Both the position numbers and the translations under genes were made by a program. Under the pieces are notes generated by a model. That model was not told the DNA's origin. It saw only the letters and a program-made list of their open reading frames with translations, and ran no database searches. A DNA stretch of 64,000 nt, taken from Bugulina stolonifera. Lineage: Eukaryota; Bryozoa; Gymnolaemata; Cheilostomatida; Bugulidae. Below are positions 47,201-60,097 of the stretch, piece by piece (position 1 is the first letter of the stretch; the number at the start of each line of letters is the position of its first letter). Location: positions 18,887,233-18,951,232 of the forward strand of contig OW285188.1 in assembly GCA_935421135.1 (NCBI GenBank). The letters are read 5' to 3'.

Positions 47201-50200
47201 CTCTCTCTGTTTAGCTGAACATTTATCTTTCATTTCACCGACTTCTGAATCAAACCGGCTCTTTTGATCCTCTAGCTCATCCAGTTTCTTCTGTGCCTCC
47301 CCTGATACATATAAACAATAAGCCAACTGCAAATCCTTCTAATTAGAATATTAAACCCTAAGGGAACCACCTCTCCAAATACACCATGCCCATGTAGCAT
47401 TAGTATGCCAAATCATGCACTATACATACCACGCTGCCGTTCAAGCTGCTGTGTAGTGCTGCTAATAGCTTCATACTCCTTCTGTAATGTCTGTACTTCT
47501 CCGCTGCGTATCTTCAAGTCAGCATCTCGCTGCTGCTTGTCAGCCTCTAGCTGTATCTTTTTCCTGTTGAATATTTAGCTTATTTATTTACCATTTATTT
47601 ATTCATCAGACCAAATTTTCAATGGTGGACAGGATAAGACAACAGCACATACATGTACCAACTATGAATCGAAAACATGCCTATTTTAAATTTAGCTAAT
47701 GACACGGACTTGCATTCAACGGCAAAGTTGGTCAAGTGGGATGTAACATTAGCTGTTTTAGTAGTTAGCTACCTACAGCATCATCACTTACAGTAATTTT
47801 TGGAGCAATATGTGAGGCAACTTGTGGCCTAGTGGCATGTCTAAATACAAAAACAAGGTAGTGCCGAACAGGAGCCGCATATGTAGGACTCTCGTTGAAA
47901 AACTGGGGACTACCGACCCGCACTCTCCCACTATTTTACTAGGAGCCCAGTTCTTGTTGGGCCTATAAGGTGCCGGCGTTAAAATAATTGAACTCCAACA
48001 GCTATACAACCCCTATAGTTACCTTTTAATCTCTTCAATTTCAGCTTCAATTTGTAGCAATTCACTAGAGGTCTCAGCATTTGCCTGCAATAAAACACAT
48101 CATAGGGTTTAGTTGTTTAGTTAGTGCACATTATACAGTACATACAGATTGTATCTTCTAGATATGCACATGCATACATGTAGGTTATGTGTATCACAAG
48201 GTTAAAGGTGTCTCCGTGACCTAAATTTCAGGCACAGGCCAACTCACAAAAAATCTTCCAGCACACATCTGTTACAGAGTAACGAACACACCGGCCTGGG
48301 CCGAAGGCAAAGTCCTCATTTTCATGCGAAAAAATCCAGGTGTGTCGATGAGCTGGGGATGGTTTCGTCCGGCCAAGCAAAATCCCAGGCCAATAGCCCT
48401 TGTGGCCTAGGCCGGACGGCCATCTTGTGATTTTTATTTGCGATCTGGGTCTGTCCAAGAGGTCGCGAAGACACTATAAGTTCGCTATTACTATTCCGTT
48501 ATCTATGGAAATTTTTATGCAAGGAATTTGTCTATTGAGCAGTCCGAGACTTGGTTCACATCCATGAAACTATCTTGACTGGAGTTGAACCTAGGCTTCT
48601 ACGGCACCTAATCGCCTAGCACAGTGAACAGAACATGCTACCACTACACCAGCTCAGCAACCTTAAAACATGAAGCTCGACCAGTGAGCAGTAGTTATGC
48701 TCTGAGCAAACTGCACACAAGGCACCCCTGGTATTATGGTGTTTTTATTGATGTGAAACAAAGTATCCGACTGCTAAATAGACAATTTCTTGCATGAAAA
48801 ACATATAAAAATGGCCAAACCCCCTATTCAATTATTTACTAACAAAAATGCAGGGAGAAGTTAGTATAGAATTAGAGATCCACAAAATTCCAAACAGCCC
48901 TTCAAATATACAGCTTCTTATGCCCAGGGTTGTTAGTGCAACAGTATTTGTATTGTATATTTCATCTTTTATAGCAAAAATGGAAGTCGCCCATTGTTGT
49001 GCATCATGGTGTGCTTAGCAATGATTAAAAGCTGTCAGTTATGCTTTGCGTTATCACACCAAGTTACCACATGAGACAAGGCAGGCAAACAGGACGCTGC
49101 TTAGGTTATATTATGCACAATTTAGTCAATCTATACATACTTTATATTTTAACACTACATGCAGATGCTAGACCCAGTGTAAATCTAAATGATGTACAGG
49201 ACTATGAGACATGCATCAGACGTAAAATTCAAATAATAAAGCTGAATCGAGGGAAGCCAATTCCACGGGCTGTAGTAGTTCAGAGAAATGACGACATAAC
49301 GATGCCTTGCAACTCTTGGTAAGTATATAAACTACTGTGCATGTAGTGTGTTGTGTACAGTATGCTATAATAGACCTCTCTGTAAACAGAGATCTTTGTG
49401 TACAGAACATATGCAACCAATCATGTTGATGTAGTGTCACATACATGTACAATGAGGTTGACCAAAGATCTCTCAAAACATTGAATAAAATATTTGACAT
49501 TAAATTAAGTAATTTAGTAGTACATGTATGTTTCTTTGTATTGACAGCGAGACATACAAAAATGTTCAGAGTAAAAATGTCCCCTAATAATTAATCAGTC
49601 ATTGATTTGGTAACTACTCTAATAATTCAGGTTTATAAATATAATCTACTTATCAGAATAGACCTGCACATTATGTGTACGTAGATAGCCGATTGCATAT
49701 GTAAACGGTGCAATGGTGAGTATATGCACATGTTGACACTATATACATTACACAGATTACATAGTGGACATTGTAATGTGAATGATTGACACATTTTAGG
49801 GAGGGTTGATGAGCTTACAAGCCAGTATAATAGCGAATATTTGCAGCCATTCTCATGTCTATCAATGTTATATAGGAGCCAACATAAATTCATGCATATC
49901 AGTGTCAATATACCCAGGTTAATGGAGAGGGAGTACTCTCCAAGCCCTTTATATAGTATGGTGAACTGGAAACCACCGGAGTCCAGATATATAAAGCGGT
50001 CTAAAATCAAGTGACCAGATTAAACTTTAATTGCGTGCTGAAATTTTGCAAAAAAGTACCCATGAACGACCAAGTGTAAAATTATATTAGTCATTTTGGT
50101 CTTTGAGAGAAATTAAACGGTGTTGCTTTCTGTCAATATCTCTTTGCAGTTTGAGACCGGGTAAGTCATGGGAGGACATGAATATTAGATGGTTCCGAGT

Positions 50201-53200
50201 CAAACCAGAATTGGAAGAAAGTGAGGAGGTGCCGATAGGTATGTGTATTTTCAAAGGAGTATATAATTGAAAAGAAGCAGTTTAATTCAAACATTTTAGT
50301 GAATTGATAAGGGGAAGAACAGGGATTTAGTTTGATGATGTGATACATGGAAGAACAAGGGATAGTTTGGTGATATTGTAAAGAAGAGTCCTGCTTATCC
50401 TAGGTAAGCAGAACTATGGAATTGGGGAAAAGAAAGAACTAATAATTGAGAGCATTAGAGAAGATCAAGGAGCTCAATATTTCTGTGTGTATAGAGAACA
50501 AGTTGATGCTCTGTATTATCTGGAGGTGATTAAATATGAAGTTAGAAAACTGGTAAGAAACCACAATATTCCAAGTAGAACGTACATGTATGTCTACAGC
50601 TGGGTTGGATGGCTAAGGTCAATGTATAACCCTCCTTGATTGCTAGTGAACTGAGGCTATGACAGTGAGAAGGGGAGATAGTATACTACTGTTTAGATAT
50701 TTAGTCAAATATTAATCATTCATCTTCATCTAACTGGGCTACAGTCTTGAGTAATTTGCCAACCACTTTTAAAAAAAAACGCATTTGGCTGATAGAAACA
50801 AGTACACCGCGTAGGTTCCCTTAAATGAGGGCAACTATGTGACTACACAATCATATCATAGAAGCCATAGAGGAGTGTTGTGTTATTTTTCATATTGCTC
50901 TAAATTTTGTTCTTGCTTTGCCATTACTCAGGTAGTGTTGCAAGGAACATTACCTCGGCCAGCTGCACCTGTAAAGCTGAAGGATAACAACTTGTACCTT
51001 TATACTAAATGGTCAGAATGGAGCACCTGTAGCACGTGCGACCAAGTGGGTCTCAGACGCAAGACGGGGACTTGTTATGTGCAGGTATTTATTTAAACTC
51101 AATATAATAAGTGTCAAACAGATAGCAAAAATAGGCGTGTTGAGTCCTCAAAAGTACACCAGAAGGCAATTTTTTCTGTTACAGAAACTAGAAAGAAGAA
51201 AAAAGACAAAACCGGAAGATGTGGCAGTTCTAGATAAGGTTATTCATGGAATGCCATGTCGTTCTTCATCAGTATCAACTTTGGCAGCTACTGTTAAAGT
51301 TAGTCTTAACTTTGAGCGTTACATTGACCTAATACAAACACGTTATAGTAAATTTTACTATCTATGTCTATAGTTTAAATACAGACACTGTATCTTGTAC
51401 ACACCGTCTGTGCACACGTAATGCATTATATATTAGAGAGAGAACAAACTGCATACAGATGACAAGCAGAGACTCCATATCAGTACTCTTGGTGAGACTG
51501 ACCGAGCTCTAGAATCTAATCCTTGACCTGTAGTCCAACTGCCACAGCTATAAATTGTTACATTTCAAATCATCGTGCTAACTTTGTATTCATTGATCAG
51601 GAGATTCGACGGAGAAAAAGTGAGACGCTGGTCGACTACTGCTACACAGAGTGTCCGACCAGAGCACCTGTTAGGAATGTCACAGATGAGTATGGCAACG
51701 TCATAGATCAGGTGGAAGGAGAAGATGTATTCTCTGTACATGAGTCTAGACCACCTGTACCACCAGCAGTACATAGAGAGACTCATTATTTAGAACTTGG
51801 TTCACCAGTCAACTTCGCATGTCCAAGGTAATGCAGGGTTACAGCATACCTCACTCTAGTCGTCCCTTTATGGCAGTGTCTAGGACGCCACATTATTCTA
51901 TACTGTTGCTTGTAGAGACAAACTACACAATGATGAAAGTGTTACAACTATAAGGTGGGACAATGGAAGTATATTGATAGATCCGATAAGCATAAGAAGG
52001 CAAACACGGGGACGAGTATATATAGATGCCACTGACAGACTCATCTTCAGACTGGTTAAAAGGCAGGACACAGGCTACTACAGGTAATTTCTTCAAAGTG
52101 GAGACAACCACTAACTTACCTACCAAGTTACACTACATTGACTACATTTCCACACGAATGAACATACCACAGTGAACATAACAAACTTATGTTGATACCG
52201 ATTTCATTTCAGTTGTTGGCAAGACGGATGGCTTGTGGCAGTATTCAGGATAGTAGAAAAGGATAGAGATATAATAAAACTACTGCCTGACATTGCATAC
52301 TACTCTGCCATCATTCTTACAATAATCTGTGCCATAGTATTGGGGGTGAGGATGTATAAAACCAGCAAAGACAAAAGGTATAAATAGAGAGCATAGGCTA
52401 TCCTGTGAAGACCAGTAACAAGTTAGTCGTACATGATCAATCAATTAGACGCTGTATCCATGTAGCCGATTTTTGTCTAGACAGCATTTACTGAACTAAT
52501 GCCACAATAAATAATGTTTGTACAATGATGGTAGTTACTTTGTGAATAATTAGTGCAGGGTTTTGAATTACATAAAATTTGCAGTGTGCTAAAAATTCTT
52601 TCACATCAACTACATTCTAGTAGTAAAGAAATATGGTAAATGATTGTGTATAAAAGGCTGAGACATCCGCTCAGAATACCAACTATCTACCATACCACTA
52701 ACTATATGTCGAATAGTTTATAGAGTGATTCAATCCAACTACACATGTGAAAGGTTTGGTTGCTGTTCTAACTAATTACCTGGTCACCAGGGCCCTTCAT
52801 ACTGGGAGGAATCATATCGGGAGTGAGTTGTGGGGGCGGGTCTTTCCCCCGCACTGCCTTTTCTTCTATCAACCATTGAGCTAAGGCAAACTGTTCTCTG
52901 TTCAGGAAACCATTGTTACGCATATCACACAGACCCCTGTAAAGAAGTACCATAGTTCACATAAACTCAGTGAGACTGCAATGCTACAGAAAACTTGCAG
53001 AGTCAAAACTGCTAAAAATTCACCATTATAAATGCATGATATAAGGACTACACAATATTCCATCCTGAGAGCAAACGCTAAGTCAGAAAGAGATACATTA
53101 TGCAGCTCCCAAACAGGCAACCAACTGGTGATGATTTGCTACACATCATACATATACATTAATACTTAAATAATTGTAATTAACACAAACCATATAGAGG

Positions 53201-56200
53201 CGAGGGTTTGTTGATTGAGTCCACTTTGTAGCAGAACGTCCCTAACCTCTGCACCATTAACTAGTCCGTCCATGTCAATATCTATCTGGGAGAACTTGTG
53301 GTCAGATGCCAACTGGAACTGTGGTGAGACCACCCACGCTGTTACCTACAACATGCAATATGGGCTTGATATAACTTATGCTAAATACTTGTACCAATAC
53401 AAGTTTCTTTAAAACTAAAGCTGTAAAGTATATGTACTTATCCAAACTACTAATGTAAAATTAGGTATAGACCATGAAAACAACAAGGTACACAAAATAT
53501 TTTCAATATTGTAAGCAAAATTGAGAAGCGTGCAAAGAGTGAATATTATGTTTGTTAGTAGCAAAGCAATGCACATAATCAGTGGTCTGTTTAGAAATGG
53601 GTGTATGATTAATCATAATAAGCGGGAATAATATAGCCAAGCAAAGGAAAGACAACTAATACAATCAAAACATTGAGTGGTTATTAAATTCCCATTAAAC
53701 CACTCCCACAGTAGTAGGATCTGGTACTGCCCGTTTGTGAGAGGTCAGAGTGATAATTTGACCATATATATAAATACAGTTACTCAGCGCACACACTTAC
53801 CTCTTCTGTAACATCACTAGCTACATCCTGTAAAATGTACAGCATTCACGCATGCAAGCAATGTTATAGTCCAGTAGCGAGCCCATGCAGTCATGCACTA
53901 AACTTTTAGTTTTGTAGATATTATATATATATGTAGGGTTAGTACAACTCTCCCAAGGCAATCCCGAATGACAACAATATGTCACCAGCATGTGATGGTT
54001 GGAGTTATTTTCCTTTTACTACGGCATAAACAATTCTTTGTATTAAATTACACATTATAGTAATTAATCATCAATGGCAATGGATATAAAACTGAAGGGC
54101 ACAAAGTACAACAGTGAGAATTACTGTAATTGCTATGTGAAACAAGTGATGTTTATATCAGACACAGGAGGTGACAACTCCTATTATTAGAACATGTAAT
54201 CATGAGGATGGAAAACCTTGAGAGAGTCATCAGTTGGAAAGGGAACAAGGCAGTACATTATACTACCAGCTTGATAGTTCTTAGTGGAAGAACTGGACAA
54301 ATATTAGTTATGTTGATGATTTCAGCTGTCACATGCATGTTAAAGCATGAAATAACGTACGGATGAACAAATGAACATCTCACATCCAACTTAACATGGA
54401 GATTTACATTAAGAAGCAAGAATATCTAACTCAACTCAACAGTAACATAAAGTAACATAACATACACTTGTACAATTACCTGTACTTCCATTACTTACTT
54501 ACATGGTACATTACTTACATTACTAACTTACATGGTACATTACTTACATTACTAACTTACATGGTACATTACTTACATTAGGTAGTGCATTGGAGCCATG
54601 TGGTTGGTTCCAGCTTGGTAAAGAGGTGGAAGTAGCTTCACTAGCCACAGAACTACCAGTATTTAGTGTCGGTAAGATTGGCAAGACTTGCACCCCTCCC
54701 AATGGTGGCTGGGTAGACTGGGGCCTCTGACTAGGAGGTATAAGGTCTGTTGGTATAGTAGAAGGGAGTGGTTTCTTTTCTAAACTTTGGTATACGAGAT
54801 GCATAGCCTACATAACAGATATACAGTAAAGTAGAGGTTAGAGCTATGGCAATCATGATATAAACAACAAAGCAATGTAGAATTATAATAAGGAACAAGT
54901 GGATGGTAGTAGACATACCCTGGGTTCACATGTTATTGCACATGTATGCCTTATGTAGTACATATTATATGTACATGTATGTAGCTCATAGTACACACTT
55001 ATTATAATCATTACAGTGACAACAGTAGTTATTATCTATAACACCATTACCTATTAGTCCAGCTGGTAGACGAGACGATGATAATTATAGTGTCACAGAA
55101 TAATATAGAGAATATTATAATAACAGGTTATATCATGTAGAGAGGAAAGGGGTGCACAGCAGGGAGGAGATAGGTAGTGGGTGAAGGACATACTAGTGAT
55201 CTAGTACTGCAATGTATTCACACTCACCACAGCAAACTCTTCAGTGTCAAGGTGACCGTCCTTGTCATGATCGGCTAGTACCCATATTTTACCGAGTAAT
55301 TCTACTGGAAGATTGGAATTCATTAGCACCTAAACGGATAAACAAGATAATTGATAAGATCCTTTATACAAAATACACATAGTAGGCATACAGATCCTTC
55401 TTTGAATTATAGTAAAATGTCAAACTATCGGTGTAGACTTGCACACCCACCATTCTCACATAATACACAACATGTAAGTCACAAATACATCTGAGTAGGT
55501 GTAAATCCTACAATACATACAATATACATGTACATGTAGTGGCATATATGTGTTTATAACTATCCCATCCCAACTAAGTTTTATACCAAACCATGACACT
55601 ATTTTTATAGTCATCTGGCATAATACTGGTATCCTAATCCAGATTGAGATCATATACAGTGCAGTTATATATTATGATGTTTGTAATTACTACACACAAG
55701 CTGATACTGTATATAGCACAATGGTAATTATACATGTATACATGTGTAGTATATCCACATACCGGTCTGACTTTATCTCCTGCTACTTTACCATTAACTG
55801 GTTGAAGATTCTGGAAGATAACATCATACTTTGATTTCTCGTGTCCCTGTTTAACAACACCATTATGATTATGTAGCCTGTATTCATCTATATTACAGTT
55901 CACAATGTCATAAACATACATGTGCGCGGTGCTATGCATGTATCATAACTATGGTCTATTATGATCTAATATCTATTTAAATTTTAAACCATGAGATTGG
56001 AATCCGGCCAAAGTCACATGATATGGTGCCAAGATGTGAACAGTGAAAACATAAGGAGTTAAATGTCACTTTGAGGAGCATGCAGTGGGAAAACAACAGG
56101 CATTGAAGCACCATGTACACCTATGCACATTATATTGATTACTGTTGAATAGCGAGTACATATCCTACCGTAACTCTCCAGTTTGAGGTGGGTATAGAAG

Positions 56201-58583
56201 AAGGTTTCATGCTGACTGGACCCTGCAACATGTGAGTTATTCAATTAGGAACCTCAGTCTAAATTGTCACCTTTGCCTACACACATCATGATAATATAAT
56301 ATAGCCTATACGTGTCCATATTACATGAATATGAACATCTGTATACCACTTGCACACGTACAATAATTATGTACACGATTACAATAAAATAATCAAAATT
56401 AATGCATATAAATAATTGCCATAACCTTATAAATTGATTACCATCCTAACAACCAATTCAGAGGATACAAGGGACAATTAACATAGGTGAATATGTACTG
56501 TAAGTTAAAGTGTTCCACTACTAACCAGATTGGGAGGTCCTGTAGTTAGAGCAAGGTTGCCTAAGCTAGCCTCTTGTCCACTTTGTACTACAGCAATTAG
56601 TTTTAAGGAGCGGAAGAAGTCGAGTTTATCAAGATACCCCTTCCCTCCCGTGTCGCACAGCTCCCATATCTACAAATTAGAGTCACTCATTTATTCAGTT
56701 GATTGAGTTGATGAAAATGAATCCGAACTACATATTACTAATACCTCTCGGCATATCATCATGACGTCTGCAGTAACAGTGGACAGAGCATTGAGCCTAA
56801 AGAAAATGAGAGCCAGTAGACAGGTATATAGTGAAGGATTTGTGTTACAGAGTGTGACGAGTATTACCTTTGAGAGAATGACATCGCTTAGACCAGACTT
56901 TTTAAGGAATGCAGCAGCATCTTGTGCTGGAAGAGAACCTTTGAGCTGCGAATCGGCCTAAAAATGAAATTGGTGCAATACAATTGGCATTATTAAAGGG
57001 CATTTATGCTAAGTATACTCAGCGCTATTGTACTAAAAGTAATATTAAAAACTGGTGCAAACAAAGTAAACTTTGCAATATGATGGGAAATAGTAATATA
57101 TTGGCAAGCCGCAGCAAGGAGCACAACTGAAACACAGATTCAAAGCTAAGCTAACTCACCAGATGCCAGTAATCCTCATAGGTTGATAGATAAGTGCCAG
57201 CCAACTACAAAAGAATATATAAAACATAACTAGCCTTATCGTATTGATGGAAACACATCGTTAGGTGCTTGGGCCTGATTAGTAATGAAGGGTCTTTGGT
57301 GAGTAGAATTGGTGCTACAATCGACACACTCTCTACTGGTACACCAGTTATTGGGCATATCTATGATGGAAATAGAGTGCTTGCCATAATGAGAATAGTT
57401 GGTCAGCCTATGCAAAGGAAGATATTAAATAGCATTGCAAGCCTTTTATCCATACCCACTCAAAAACAATATTAGCGTCACTTCCCCCACTATAAAGCAT
57501 ATAAAACAGATAACATTTATGATGCCTTTCCTTTAAAAGGGTAATTACTGATTGCATATTTGCATAAAATGGTTTTGTAACGATGTAGGTTCTAAAATTG
57601 TAGTCGGACTACGGGATTGTTCTTAGACACCAGTTTAATTCAACTTGACCAAGAATATCACCATATAGTATACAAGTATAAGTAGGTATAACAAGAACGG
57701 GGTTGCAAACCACAATAAGGTTCTTTACAATGTTGACCGCCATCAGCATGTCAAGGTTAGTTAAACTAAAATCTAAGGGCATTTGTCTCTGTTTTAGAGA
57801 TGTAATGGGCTCAGCTAATATTCAAATGGGTTTATCTTGGCTGCCACTAGGTTTACAAAGACAAACAACACATCAATCTTAATGAAATAAGATGAACAAT
57901 ATTATTTGCAAATATTGAATGGTGCAACAGTAGTGGTTTAATCTTCATTTTCGGTTAACTTTGTTATTAATAAATAATAATTATAATATTAAATTATATT
58001 TACTTCATACAATAAATTATTATTGCCAATTAGGTCTATAAATTATATTATTAAATTATATAACAATATAATAAATATACAACAACTAAATAAATTTAAA
58101 CAATAAATAAATAACAATTAAATAAATATAACAATCATAATCATGTTTATTATAATTATCATGATATTTATTTTATTGATTCTAAAAAAAAAATTGCAAA
58201 TTAAATACTTGAAATGAATGGTTATTAGTAGTTAATATTTATATAATATTCCTGTCTAATGATGTCACATCAATTTCGAAATACTTTACTAGAGATCCAG
58301 CAACCTGGCAATTCATCCTTAAAGTTGGTTATTATTATGCTGGTGTGGGTGGGTTGAAGAAAAATAAACCAAAAGAAAAATTCAAAAAAATAATTAATAC
58401 GATTGCAAAATAAATATGACATACCAACTACAACAATGCACAAAAAGTAATTAAAACAACATTAGAATATAAAAATACACTGGAAACCATTAACATGTTA
58501 TGTATTCACTCACGCTCCAATAAAAATTAAAATACTATTAAAAATGTTTATATTACCTGTTCAGCGGAAGTAACTATCGCCAT
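44279..58583 (-). CDS. EPS15: EPS15 endocytic adaptor homologue
   Basis: Twenty exons on the minus strand: 58583-58557, 57204-57160, 56957-56868, 56669-56526, 56222-56169, 55846-55763, 55329-55228, 54807-54577, 53827-53801, 53345-53191, 52936-52780, 48084-48023, 47563-47430, 47301-47153, 46877-46728, 46565-45996, 45656-45507, 45349-45121, 44751-44639 and 44422-44279. The phases close perfectly, giving 938 aa (human EPS15 is about 900). EH domains lie at about 8-100, 121-225 (with an EF-hand-type loop, [13 protein letters not shown]) and 269-372 (ending [12 protein letters not shown]). A coiled coil follows at 373-550, then about eighteen DPF motifs at 600-890 (AP-2 binding in the family), a Pro-rich stretch [13 protein letters not shown], and a C-terminal ubiquitin-interacting helix [12 protein letters not shown]. 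The family acts at clathrin-coated pits. Intron 11 holds a whole gene on the other strand. Confidence 0.93.
45001..45089. repeat. 20-bp tandem repeat in an EPS15 intron
   Basis: A little over four units of AGTACATGGGACACGATATT, between exons 18 and 19. Confidence 0.9.
48203..48478. mobile_element. Possible MITE in EPS15 intron 11
   Basis: The outer words AAGGTGTCTCCGTGACC and GGTCGCGAAGACACTAT are imperfect inverted repeats about 270 bp apart. The inside is GC-richer (GGCCTGGGCC, GGCCTAGGCCGGACGGCC). No ORF of note. Confidence 0.5.
48560..48665 (-). mobile_element. tRNA-derived SINE in EPS15 intron 11
   Basis: On the minus strand: GAGCTGGTGTAGTGGTAGCA (A-box like), then TAGGCGATTAGGTGCCGTAG and AGGTTCAACTCC (B-box like). 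It is the same family as the palindrome at 2067-2294 but not folded back. Confidence 0.65.
49113..52387 (+). CDS. Ig-TSP1-Ig single-pass membrane protein, nested in EPS15 intron
   Basis: Eight exons: 49113-49318, 50150-50238, 50404-50552, 50932-51084, 51185-51298, 51601-51827, 51916-52083 and 52213-52387 (TAG). Phases agree, giving 426 aa. I chose the ATG at 49113 because it opens a signal peptide ([19 protein letters not shown]); an in-frame ATG at 49041 would add 24 residues before it. An Ig-like domain spans about 45-140 (MPC and W near [16 protein letters not shown]). A thrombospondin type 1-like module starts at [20 protein letters not shown], with later Cys in GMPC and YCYTECP (about 178-250). 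A second Ig-like domain lies at about 295-372 (VNFACP, IRWDNGS, DTGYYSCW). The membrane helix is about 396-414, followed by a 12-residue basic tail. It is likely a cell-surface receptor or adhesion protein; ligand unknown. The whole gene lies inside intron 11 of EPS15 on the opposite strand. Confidence 0.88.
52506..52511 (+). terminator. Poly(A) signal of the nested gene
   Basis: AATAAA about 120 bp after the stop codon and 270 bp before the EPS15 exon that ends at 52780 on the other strand. Confidence 0.5.
54498..54582. repeat. 29-bp tandem repeat that spans an EPS15 splice donor
   Basis: Three units starting at 54498, 54527 and 54556 (CTTACATGGTACATTACTTA...). On the minus strand each unit contains GTAAGT words. 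The donor of EPS15 exon 8 (GTAAGT at 54576-54571) lies in the last unit, so the intron begins with a row of repeated donor-like words. Confidence 0.85.
57205..58556 (-). other. EPS15 intron 1
   Basis: About 1.35 kb, very AT-rich at 57950-58230 with TAAATAAT-type runs. A 68-codon open frame at 57269-57475 on the plus strand has no recognisable product. Possible home of regulatory sites, but none identified. Confidence 0.5.
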
Positions 58584-60097
58584 GACTGTCAAGCAGAAAA
58601 TCTTTATAATTCGCACATTGGCTATCAACTAGGAAAACCTCGGATTAATTTATCTCTGCGCTGTAAGGTAGCAACACGATAATTATATAAAACAATATCC
58701 AAACAAATATGAAATAGCAGTTAATTAATGTGGCACTGCTGTTTAAATTAAGGAGCAATAATCTAGCATTATTCTAAAGTTTTAATTGACAACTTTGATC
58801 TTGAGTAACGCGTAGATTATGAGTTTCAGCCGCACAGTATTTTTATTTTGATGTAGGTCAAAGCGTAACAACACTGAAATATAATGCGTGATAAGGCAAA
58901 AAGGAAATAGTACTCAAGTGCTTGTTTTACTGGGATGGTCAATAGAGAAAATTTTGAAAAAGCTCATTTGCAGGTACTGGTTTTCTAAGATAAAATTGAT
59001 ATTGAATCGAGTTTTTCTTACTGAGACCTTACTCCAGAAGTAAAAAATATGAGAACCCTAAATATTTAGGACTGGCGTAGATGAGTATTTTTAATTTTAA
59101 ATCTTTTAGTTTTAGGTAACGATAACTATTAGGTTTGCAATCACAATGGGTTTTACTCATTCTTTCACATAACATAACATAGAAATGCAAAATTAGTGGT
59201 GCCAATGTTGTTAGATTCATGTTACTGATACTGACAGTAACTTCGTGCTACTGACAGTGAGCGCGAAATACTTGCACAGTCACAGACGAGACCAATAATT
59301 ATATTATAATTATTAGACTTTCACTTTGCTCATTACTCAACCTCAATGACTTGACTATGACTATAACTAACTAAGGGTATATGCATTGCAGTGAGTAGCT
59401 GCAGTTGAATTCTGACACTGCATTGTCATGTGACCGTCAGACATAAAGCACACCACAACATTATTGTTCTGCAGCACTGACTCTGAGCATGCTCTGCTCT
59501 GTCATTACTTACTGTAACCTACCACAGCCTGTACTCAAGAGAAAATGTGTAATTTGATAGTATAGTCAAAAGTTGTTTTGCAAAAGTTACCAGTATTTCT
59601 ATATGTAAGAATGTAATTGTAACATCATATCCGTATTATGCCATTCATGGTTTCTTATATAATTGTATTTTCATTTGTTTGCCGCTTACAGCAGAACTTT
59701 GCCCATCTCTGCAAATCTGAAGGCGTTTGATTACCGTATGCGGCGAGATGACCACATGCTTCTAACCCTTTAACTTATATAATACATTGGATAAGCGATA
59801 ATCCAAGTAGTCCTTCTACTGTCTGAATGTAATTTGGTCGCAAACCTTCAATCAGTGCAGTGACACAAAAAATTCTTCACCAGGAAGTCGTTGCTACTTT
59901 CACATTTTGTTCTAAATTGTTATTGTTGTGTTGTTTGTTGGAGTTGATTATATTCGTTATGTTCCAGACTGTGCCAAGGAGAATTCTGAGAATCTAGTAT
60001 CCAGGAAAAGGTTTGAGAGGCTCACACTATCTTGATGGACCACTAACAATGTGACAGTCAGCAGAACTGGCTGTAACAGCTGACGCTATTGTTCATC
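58584..60097. promoter_or_regulatory. Divergent intergenic region between EPS15 and the Src kinase
   Basis: 1.5 kb separates the start codons of the minus-strand EPS15 gene and the plus-strand kinase gene, so it must hold both promoters. I see no convincing TATA box or CpG-rich core. Confidence 0.55.

Noticed and set aside
56745..56796. Exon-like 52-nt stretch between EPS15 exons 3 and 4 on the minus strand
   Set aside because: It has AG and GT borders, but its length breaks the frame and it interrupts the conserved EH sequence that joins perfectly without it.
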